5,710 nucleotides of DNA from positions 1-5,710 of the forward strand of contig NZ_JAWLFS010000197.1 of NCBI RefSeq assembly GCF_041685465.1, in the 5' to 3' direction. The position numbers and the translations under genes were made by a program. Positions within the stretch are counted from its first letter, which is position 1; each line of letters starts with the position of its first letter. This document shows, piece by piece, positions 1-4,616 of this stretch. Source of the DNA: Rhodosalinus sp041685465. Lineage in GTDB: Bacteria > Pseudomonadota > Alphaproteobacteria > Rhodobacterales > Rhodobacteraceae. The notes under the pieces were generated by a model. That model did no database searches. It saw only the letters and a list, made by a program, of their open reading frames with translations, and was not told where the DNA came from.

Positions 1-873
1 CCCGGCCCGCCGGTGATCTGCGTCGGCAACCTGAACGCCGGCGGCACGGGCAAGACCCCGGCGGTGATCGCACTTGTCCAGCGCCTCGATGAGCGGGGCG
101 TCGCGGCGCATGTCCTCTCGCGCGGGCACGGCGGACGGCTCACGGGACCGGTTCAGGTCGACCCGCGCCGCCACACCGCGGCGGAGGTGGGCGACGAGCC
201 GCTTCTCGCCGCGGCCTTCGCACCCGTCTGGGTGGCACGGGACCGCGCCGCGGGCGCGCGCGCAGCCGCCGAGGCCGGGGCGGGCGCGATCGTGATGGAC
301 GATGGCTTCCAGAACCCGGGTATAGCCAAGGATCTCTCGCTCGTCGTGGTGGACGCCGCGCTCGGCTTCGGCAACGGGCGATGCCTGCCCGCCGGGCCGC
401 TGCGCGAGCCGGTCCGGGCGGGCCTCGCGCGGGCGGACCTCCTGCTGTCCCTCGGGTCGGAGGCGGCGCAGGCGGAGTTCGTGCGGCGCTGGGGCGACGC
501 GATCACGGTGCCGCATGCGACGGGGCGGCTGGAGCCGCTGCCCACGGGGATGGACTGGGCCGGGCTCCGCGCCATCGCCTTCGCCGGGATCGGGCATCCG
601 GCCAAGTTCTTCGCCACGCTGCGCGGCCTCGGGGTGGAGCTGGTGGCGACCCATGCGCTCGAAGATCACCAGAGGCTCTCGCCCGCGCTGATGACCCGCC
701 TCTCGCGCGAGGCGAAAGCGGCGGGCGCGCGGCTGGTGACGACGGAAAAGGACGCGGTGCGCCTGCCGGCCGAGTTCCGCATGGAAGCGCTGACGCTGCC
801 CGTGCGCCTCGCTCTGGACGACTGGTCCCCCCTCGACGCGGCCCTCGACCGGCGCGGCATCCAAGGCGCTTGA
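1..873 (+). CDS. lpxK: Tetraacyldisaccharide 4'-kinase (lipid A 4'-kinase), 5'-truncated by window edge
   Basis: LpxK phosphorylates the 4' position of the tetraacyl disaccharide-1-phosphate at the cytoplasmic face of the inner membrane, a late step of the Raetz lipid A pathway. The frame is open from base 1 and 290 residues are visible. The P-loop GNLNAGGTGKTP sits at visible residues 9-20, so the GTG at 13 inside the family's conserved VICVGN stretch is not the start; roughly 45 N-terminal residues, including the usual membrane anchor, should lie upstream (family length is about 330). Further family signatures are MDDGFQNP (the Asp pair around nt 298-303 corresponds to the catalytic DDGFQH motif, with Asn replacing the usual His), LPAGPLREP (about nt 385-411) and TTEKDAVRLP (about nt 739-768). 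The last codons and the stop fall inside a palindromic unit (861-884), so the C-terminal IQGA is probably repeat-derived. It converges on the CoA-transferase gene. Function is near certain from motifs. Confidence 0.96.
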   Translation, partial: PGPPVICVGNLNAGGTGKTPAVIALVQRLDERGVAAHVLSRGHGGRLTGPVQVDPRRHTAAEVGDEPLLAAAFAPVWVARDRAAGARAAAEAGAGAIVMDDGFQNPGIAKDLSLVVVDAALGFGNGRCLPAGPLREPVRAGLARADLLLSLGSEAAQAEFVRRWGDAITVPHATGRLEPLPTGMDWAGLRAIAFAGIGHPAKFFATLRGLGVELVATHALEDHQRLSPALMTRLSREAKAAGARLVTTEKDAVRLPAEFRMEALTLPVRLALDDWSPLDAALDRRGIQGA

Positions 874-884
874 AAGCGCCTTGG
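861..884 (+). repeat. 24-bp hairpin unit A over the lpxK stop codon; possible terminator
   Basis: A perfect 10-bp stem, CCAAGGCGCT (861-870) pairing with AGCGCCTTGG (875-884), closes a four-base TGAA loop. The TGA of lpxK (871-873) lies in that loop. The unit has the same outer arms (CCAAG...CTTGG) and the same 24-bp length as the palindrome that abuts it at 885-908. There is no downstream T-run, so it is not a classical intrinsic terminator; it may act as an mRNA 3'-end stabiliser or transcription-end hairpin (inference). Confidence 0.7.
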
Positions 885-910
885 CCAAGCGGTTTCGAAA
901 CCGCTTGGCC
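883..910. repeat. Perfect 28-bp palindrome, copy 1 of core unit B
   Basis: Half-site GGCCAAGCGGTTTC (883-896) is followed directly by its exact reverse complement (897-910), centred on TTCGAA. The inner 24 bp (885-908) occur again identically at 1107-1130. It follows hairpin unit A without a gap, so the lpxK transcript would end in two consecutive stem-loops; bases 883-884 can pair in either one. The symmetry means it reads identically on both strands. No T-tract follows on either strand. Likely a dispersed palindromic element used near gene ends (inference). Confidence 0.85.
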
Positions 911-1102
911 CCCGCGGCCCCCGGTGTCGCCCCAAAGAGACGGCCGAGCTGAAATCCCGCGCCTCGACGCGGAAAGGGCGCGCGCCCGCGATACCGGCGC
1001 GTCCCGATGCGGTCCCGTGCGACGCGACGGTTGCAGGCGCCCCCGCCGCGCCGTCCGAGTCCGCACGCACCGCGCCCCGAGGCGAGGCGGCCGCTGGGCG
1101 GT
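911..1102. other. Non-coding spacer between two palindrome copies, no gene seen
   Basis: This 192-bp stretch lies between the convergent lpxK and CoA-transferase genes and is bracketed by the two identical 24-bp palindromes. Open frames cross it on both strands, but their translations are Arg/Pro/Ala-rich low-complexity with no recognisable family, as expected by chance at this GC content. A 12-bp palindrome GGGCGCGCGCCC is at 976-987. I see no promoter, ribosome binding site or tRNA-like structure. Confidence 0.6.
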
Positions 1103-1132
1103 GCGCCAAGCGGTTTCGAAACCGCTTGGCGC
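1103..1132. repeat. Perfect 30-bp palindrome, copy 2 of core unit B; possible terminator of the minus-strand operon
   Basis: Half-site GCGCCAAGCGGTTTC (1103-1117) is followed directly by its exact reverse complement (1118-1132). The inner 24 bp are identical to 885-908, while the flanking bases differ (GCG/CGC here against GG/CC there) yet remain self-complementary. It begins 4 nt past the stop codon of the minus-strand CoA-transferase gene, the position of a transcription-end hairpin. There is no T-tract on the transcribed strand, so Rho-independent termination is not supported by sequence alone. Confidence 0.85.
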
Positions 1133-1136
1133 CGGC

Positions 1137-2249
1137 TCAGCCGTCCTCGCCCAGTTTCGGGGAGGGGCGGTCGAGCTTCAGCTCGGCCTCGGAGAAGCGG
1201 AAGGGCGCGCGCACGCCCGGCACGCCATCGAGCGTGACCTGCATCCCGCGCGCCTGCACCTGAGGGTCGGCGAAGACCTCGGCCATGTCGTTGATCGGCC
1301 CGGCGGGCACGCCCGCGGCCTCGCAGGCGGCGAGCAGATCGGCCTTCGCCCAGCCGCCCGTCGCGGCCGAGAGCGCGGCGAAGAGCGCCGCGCGGTTCTC
1401 CACCCGGTCGGCGTTCGTGGCATAGTCCGGCGCCTCGGACAGCCCGTCGAGGCGCAGGAGACCGCAGAGGCGCCGGTATTGCGCGTCGTTGCCGGTGGCG
1501 ATGATCACGTGCCCGTCGGCGCAGGGAAAGACCTCGTAGGGCGAGAGGTTCGGGTGCACGTTGCCGGTCCGCCCCGGGGGCGTGCCGGTGGCGAGATAGT
1601 TCATCGCCTGGTTCGCGGTGACCGAGACGGCGGTGTCGAAAAGCGCCATGTCGATCATCTGCCCGCGGCCGGTCTCGCGGCGCTGGTGCAGCGCGGCGAG
1701 GATGGCGACGGCGGAATAGACGCCGGTGAAGAGATCCGTCACCGCCACGCCGGCGCGCAGCGGCTGGCCGTCGGGCGCGCCGGTGATCGACATCAGCCCC
1801 GACATTCCCTGAATGATGTAGTCGTAGCCCGCGCGGTGGGCGTAGGGCCCGTCCTGCCCGAAGCCCGTGATCGAGCACCAGACGAGTTGCGGCGTCTCCG
1901 GCGCGAAGCTCGCGTAGTCGAGCCCGTATTTGGCGAGCCCGCCCACCTTGTAGTTCTCGATCACCACGTCGGCCCCGGACACGAGGTCGCGGACCCGCTC
2001 CCGCCCGGTCTCGGTGCGGAAATCGGCGGTCACGCTCGCCTTGCCGCGGTTGGTGGCGTGGAAATAGGCCGCCTCGCGCGCGCCGTCGCGCTCGATGAAG
2101 GGCGGCCCCCAGCGGCGGGTGTCGTCCCCGTCCGGGCTTTCGACCTTGATCACCTCGGCGCCGAGGTCGGCCAGCACCTGCCCGGCCCAGGGGCCGGCCA
2201 GGATCCGGGCGAGCTCGACGACGCGGACGCCCTCGAGTGGTGCGCTCAT
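1137..2249 (-). CDS. Family III CoA-transferase (CaiB/BaiF type)
   Basis: Family III CoA-transferases move CoA between carboxylic acids through an Asp-bound mixed anhydride/thioester in the cytosol. The 370-residue product has the typical N-terminus (PLEGVRVVELARILAGPWAG, then LGAEVIKVESPDGDDTR), GYDYIIQGMSGLM at 141-153, and TGRGQMIDMALFDT at 193-206. Asp172 in AVTDLFTG aligns with the catalytic Asp of formyl-CoA transferase and CaiB (Asp169). At the place of the racemase catalytic His (GHD in alpha-methylacyl-CoA racemase) there is Tyr142 (GYD), which favours a transferase over a racemase. The substrate cannot be assigned. The ATG overlaps the upstream dsbA-like stop by 4 bp (ATGA); the frame stays open for 43 more codons upstream, but the family's conserved N-terminus begins at this ATG. 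The Shine-Dalgarno is poor (GAGG one base before ATG), suggesting translational coupling. Last gene of the operon. Confidence 0.93.
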   Translation of the reverse strand: MSAPLEGVRVVELARILAGPWAGQVLADLGAEVIKVESPDGDDTRRWGPPFIERDGAREAAYFHATNRGKASVTADFRTETGRERVRDLVSGADVVIENYKVGGLAKYGLDYASFAPETPQLVWCSITGFGQDGPYAHRAGYDYIIQGMSGLMSITGAPDGQPLRAGVAVTDLFTGVYSAVAILAALHQRRETGRGQMIDMALFDTAVSVTANQAMNYLATGTPPGRTGNVHPNLSPYEVFPCADGHVIIATGNDAQYRRLCGLLRLDGLSEAPDYATNADRVENRAALFAALSAATGGWAKADLLAACEAAGVPAGPINDMAEVFADPQVQARGMQVTLDGVPGVRAPFRFSEAELKLDRPSPKLGEDG

Positions 2250-2881
2250 TCCTCGCCCAGCTTCTCGTCGAGGATCTCCGAGAACTCGGCATAGTTCATG
2301 TTCGAGTAGGTCTCGCCGTCGATCACGAAGCTCGGCGTGGACTCGATGCCGTGCTCGTCGGCATTCTCCTGATACCACGCGACGAGGCTGCGCAGCGTGT
2401 CCGCGTCGGAAAGGCAGGACTCGACCTGCTCCTCGCCGAGCCCGGCGAGGCGGGCGATGCGGCGCAGCTCGTTCGCAACCTCGACGTCGCTGCCAGCGCG
2501 GGCCCAGTCCTCATGCGACTCGTAGAGCAGGTCGGTGATGCCGAAGAAGCGCTCCTCGCCGCCGCAGCGCGCGATCAGCGAGGCCCACATGCCGTACTTG
2601 TCGAAGTAGACCTCGCGGTAGACGAAATGCACCTTGCCGGGCTCGATGTAGTCCTCCTCGAGTTGCGGCAGGACGTTCTGATGGAAGGTCGCGCAGTGCG
2701 GGCAGGTGTAGGAGGCGTATTCGATCACCTCGACGGGTGCCTCCGGGTCGCCCTTGGACATCTCGACCACCTCGGCCGTCTCGGCCTCCTGCGCGGCGAG
2801 GGCGGCGGGCTGGAGCGGCGCGGGGCCGCCCCCCACGAGGACGGCGAGCGCGAGCGCGGCGGTCAGGATGGTGCGGGTCAT
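2246..2881 (-). CDS. Periplasmic DsbA-family thiol:disulfide oxidoreductase
   Basis: A thioredoxin-fold protein expected to oxidise (or isomerise) cysteines of exported proteins in the periplasm. The 211 residues begin with a Sec-type signal peptide: MTRT, then a hydrophobic run at about 5-18, with likely cleavage near ALAA-QE (residue 30). The active site is C60-P-H-C63 in SYTCPHCATFH, and the cis-Pro loop is STPSFVIDG with Pro183. Two further cysteines, C106 and C156, lie in the helical insert; alphaproteobacterial DsbAs are known that carry a second, non-catalytic disulfide, and these may be that pair (inference). The start is fixed by an ATGA overlap with the DUF721 gene and a strong AAGAGGA ribosome binding site 4-5 nt upstream. 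No dsbB-like partner is in the window. Closest group by eye is the single-domain alphaproteobacterial DsbA (Thioredoxin_4) type rather than E. coli DsbA itself, hence no symbol. Confidence 0.93.
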   Translation of the reverse strand: MTRTILTAALALAVLVGGGPAPLQPAALAAQEAETAEVVEMSKGDPEAPVEVIEYASYTCPHCATFHQNVLPQLEEDYIEPGKVHFVYREVYFDKYGMWASLIARCGGEERFFGITDLLYESHEDWARAGSDVEVANELRRIARLAGLGEEQVESCLSDADTLRSLVAWYQENADEHGIESTPSFVIDGETYSNMNYAEFSEILDEKLGEE

Positions 2882-3417
2882 GCGGTTCCTCTTTTCTTCT
2901 GACGGGTCGCAGGGCGGCCGGTGCGGGTGAGCACCGCCTGGCCCAGATCCTCGAGCGCGGCGCGCAGGCGGTCGTCCTGCACGGGCGCGGCGATCTCGGC
3001 GGCGCGGGCCTGCCGCGCCGGGTCGGGTTTCGGGGCGGACCGGGCAGGCGCCGGGTCGAAGGCCGCCTGTGCCTCGGCGAAGCCGGCGGCGGCGGTCTGC
3101 GTCACCTTCACCCGCGCGATGGCGCGGTAGCCGTAGGCGGCGTTGATCCGCTCGCGCAGGCGCTCCTTCTGCATCTCGACGAGCGGCGCGTTGGCCCCCG
3201 TCGTCAGCAGCGTGAGCGTCGCGCCGAACTGCGGGCCGGAATGGGCCACCTTGACGGGACGGGCGAGGCGGGCGATCTCCGGTCCCGCGACCTCGTCCCA
3301 GTGGGTGAGCACCCGCGTCACCGCGAAGCCGCGCGACTCTGCCGCCGCTCGGATGCGGGGCTGGAGGATACTCGCGGCGCGGGCGAAGCCGCGCCCTCTG
3401 TCGGGCCTCTGGGTCAA
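2878..3417 (-). CDS. DUF721 family protein (DciA-like)
   Basis: DUF721 includes DciA, a loader of the replicative helicase DnaB; whether this alphaproteobacterial member does that is unknown. The 179-residue product has the domain in its first half: GFARAASILQPRIRAAAESR, the conserved Trp40 in LTHWDEVAGPEIARLARPV, then GATLTLLTTGANAPLVEMQK and a helix ending in RINAAYGYRAIARVKVTQT. The second half is Ala/Pro/Arg-rich linker followed by a basic tail (RPATRQKKRGTA). I place the start at TTG 3417, because AGGAGG lies exactly 6 nt upstream (3424-3429) and the family's recognisable N-terminus begins here. The frame stays open to a TTG at 3507, but that would overlap mutY and add residues with no family resemblance. 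First gene of the minus-strand operon, divergent from mutY; its stop overlaps the next ATG by 4 bp. Confidence 0.88.
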   Translation of the reverse strand: MTQRPDRGRGFARAASILQPRIRAAAESRGFAVTRVLTHWDEVAGPEIARLARPVKVAHSGPQFGATLTLLTTGANAPLVEMQKERLRERINAAYGYRAIARVKVTQTAAAGFAEAQAAFDPAPARSAPKPDPARQARAAEIAAPVQDDRLRAALEDLGQAVLTRTGRPATRQKKRGTA

Positions 3418-3419
3418 GC

Positions 3420-3447
3420 TTGGCCTCCTCGGGGTCGCGCCTATTCT
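3420..3447 (+). promoter_or_regulatory. Weak candidate promoter for mutY, overlapping the divergent one
   Basis: TTGGCC (3420-3425), a 16-nt spacer and TATTCT (3442-3447) each match 4 of 6 consensus positions on the plus strand. The -10 would share DNA with the opposing minus-strand -10, implying competition between the two directions if both are real. The mutY ribosome binding site AAAGGAG is at 3484-3490, 10 nt before the ATG. Confidence 0.25.
3424..3429 (-). promoter_or_regulatory. Ribosome binding site deciding the TTG start of the DUF721 gene
   Basis: On the minus strand a full AGGAGG is followed by CCAAGC (6 nt) and TTG. None of the upstream GTG/TTG candidates (3507, 3471, 3459) has an equally placed purine-rich site, so this site selects the non-ATG start at 3417. 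Confidence 0.75.
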
Positions 3448-3471
3448 ACTGACCCGCACCAAAGGTGCCAC
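3443..3471 (-). promoter_or_regulatory. Putative sigma70-type promoter of the DUF721-dsbA-CoA-transferase operon
   Basis: On the minus strand, -35 GTGGCA (3471-3466, 4 of 6 consensus) is separated by 17 nt from -10 TAGAAT (3448-3443, 5 of 6). Transcription would start near 3436, leaving a leader of about 20 nt that still contains the AGGAGG site. It lies in the only A+T-richer part of the divergent spacer. Prediction by eye only. Confidence 0.5.
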
Positions 3472-3500
3472 CCCGGATCGGAGAAAGGAGCTGCTTGCCC

Positions 3501-4553
3501 ATGTCAACCCTGCGTGATCCGGCCGCCGCGCTTCTTGAGTGGTACGACCGCCACGCGCGCGATCTGCCGTGGCGCATCGGCCCGGAGCCGCGGGCGCGGG
3601 GCGCGCGGCCCGATCCCTACCGCGTCTGGCTGAGCGAAGTGATGCTGCAGCAGACGACCGTCGCGGCGGTGCGCGACTACTTCCACCGCTTCACCACGCT
3701 CTGGCCCACGGTCGAGGCGCTCGCCGCGGCCGAGGACGGGCGCGTGATGGGCGAATGGGCGGGGCTCGGCTACTACGCGCGGGCGCGCAACCTGCTGAAA
3801 TGCGCGCGCGTCGTGGCGCATGAGCACGCCGGGCACTTCCCGGAGACGGCCGAGGCGTTGCGCAAGCTGCCCGGCGTCGGCCCCTACACGGCCGCGGCGA
3901 TCGCCGCGATCGCCTTCGACCGGCCCGAGACCGTGGTGGACGGCAACGTCGAGCGCGTCATCGCGCGGCGTTTCGACATCCGCACGCCGCTGCCCGCGGC
4001 CAAGCCCGAGATCACCGCCCGCGCCGGCGCGCTCACGCCCGAGGCGCGGCCCGGTTGCTACGCCCAGGCGGTGATGGACCTCGGCGCGACGATCTGCACG
4101 CCGAAGAACCCCGCCTGCGGGATCTGCCCCTGGCGGGACGACTGCGCCGGGCGCCTCGCCGGGACGGCGGCGGACCTGCCCGCCAAGACGCCGAAGAAGC
4201 CCAAGCCCGTGCGTCACGGCATCGCCTATCTCGCGCGGCGGGTGGACGGCGCCTGGCTGCTGGAGCGCCGGCCCGACAGCGGACTTCTGGGCGGGATGCT
4301 CGGCTGGCCCGGCTCCGAGTGGACCGAGGGCGACCCCGCCCCCGCGCCCCCCATCCGCGCCGAGTGGCGGGACGTGGGGGCGGAGGCGCGGCACACGTTC
4401 ACGCACTTCCACCTGCGCCTCGCGCTCAGGACCGCGCTCGTGCCGATGGAGCGCACGCCGGAGCGCGGCGCCTTCCTCCCGCTCGAGGAGTTCCGGCCCT
4501 CGGACCTGCCCACGGTCATGCGCAAGGCCTTCGACCTCGCCGCGAAGGGCTGA
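3501..4553 (+). CDS. mutY: A/G-specific adenine DNA glycosylase
   Basis: MutY removes adenine mispaired with 8-oxoguanine, preventing G:C to T:A transversions (GO repair system). The 350 residues, typical length for the family, show every expected element. The catalytic Glu46 is in WLSEVMLQQTTV, the helix-hairpin-helix is LPGVGPYTAAAI (123-134), and the catalytic Asp147 is in TVVDGNVERV. The [4Fe-4S] cluster is C199-x6-C206-x2-C209-x5-C215. The C-terminal NUDIX-like domain that reads 8-oxoG has WLLERRPDSGLLGGMLGWP (252-270) and the FTHFH loop at 300-304 (Thr where many homologues have Ser). The ATG at 3501 is preferred over the in-frame GTG at 3465 because homology starts at LRDPAAALLEWYDRHARDLPWR and AAAGGAG precedes it by 10 nt. 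Divergent from the DUF721 gene, with an 83-bp spacer; alkB follows on the same strand after 63 bp. Confidence 0.97.
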   Translation: MSTLRDPAAALLEWYDRHARDLPWRIGPEPRARGARPDPYRVWLSEVMLQQTTVAAVRDYFHRFTTLWPTVEALAAAEDGRVMGEWAGLGYYARARNLLKCARVVAHEHAGHFPETAEALRKLPGVGPYTAAAIAAIAFDRPETVVDGNVERVIARRFDIRTPLPAAKPEITARAGALTPEARPGCYAQAVMDLGATICTPKNPACGICPWRDDCAGRLAGTAADLPAKTPKKPKPVRHGIAYLARRVDGAWLLERRPDSGLLGGMLGWPGSEWTEGDPAPAPPIRAEWRDVGAEARHTFTHFHLRLALRTALVPMERTPERGAFLPLEEFRPSDLPTVMRKAFDLAAKG

Positions 4554-4558
4554 CACGC

Positions 4559-4578
4559 CGCATGGCGCAGGCCGTGCG
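4559..4578 (+). terminator. Small hairpin between mutY and alkB
   Basis: CGCATGGC (4559-4566) pairs with GCCGTGCG (4571-4578) around a GCAG loop, 8 pairs including one G-U. It starts 5 nt after the mutY stop. There is no T-tract, so it could be a weak terminator or RNA-processing hairpin, or chance at this GC content. Confidence 0.25.
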
Positions 4579-4591
4579 CGATGGATATGAT
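4563..4591 (+). promoter_or_regulatory. Weak candidate promoter for alkB
   Basis: TATGAT at 4586-4591 matches 5 of 6 positions of the -10 consensus; the hexamer 17 nt upstream (TGGCGC, 4563-4568) matches only 3 of 6 of the -35. Transcription from it would start near 4598, giving a leader of about 19 nt before the ATG at 4617 with the GAGAGG ribosome binding site inside. The alternative is co-transcription with mutY. Confidence 0.25.
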
Positions 4592-4616
4592 GGTGCGCAA
4601 AAGAGAGGCCGAGGCG

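Noticed and set aside
13..15. GTG as the start codon of lpxK
   Set aside because: It lies inside the conserved strand before the P-loop and the frame is open to base 1, so the gene is cut by the window edge.
861..910. Canonical Rho-independent terminator after lpxK
   Set aside because: The stems are strong but followed by a C-rich run instead of T residues on the transcribed strand, so I list them as repeats with a possible termination role only.
503..1109. Minus-strand frames whose products contain FETAW or VSKPLG peptides
   Set aside because: Those peptides are simply translations of the palindrome at 885-908; no ribosome binding site or family resemblance, and they are antisense to lpxK.
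885..1130. CRISPR array from the repeated 24-mer
   Set aside because: Only two copies, about 200 bp apart, each a full palindrome, without regular spacers or cas genes.
381..2294. 637-codon plus-strand frame crossing lpxK, the palindromic gap and the CoA-transferase
   Set aside because: It runs through two well-supported genes and the non-coding gap in other frames, and its product is low-complexity.
2250..2378. N-terminal extension of the CoA-transferase to 2378
   Set aside because: It would overlap the dsbA-like gene by 133 bp; the extra residues are Arg-rich and the conserved family start is at 2249.
3502..3507. Perfect TTGACA on the minus strand as a -35 element
   Set aside because: At 16-18 nt spacing there is no acceptable -10 (TTCTCC/TCTCCG region), and it lies within the mutY start codon region; the 3443-3471 pair fits better.
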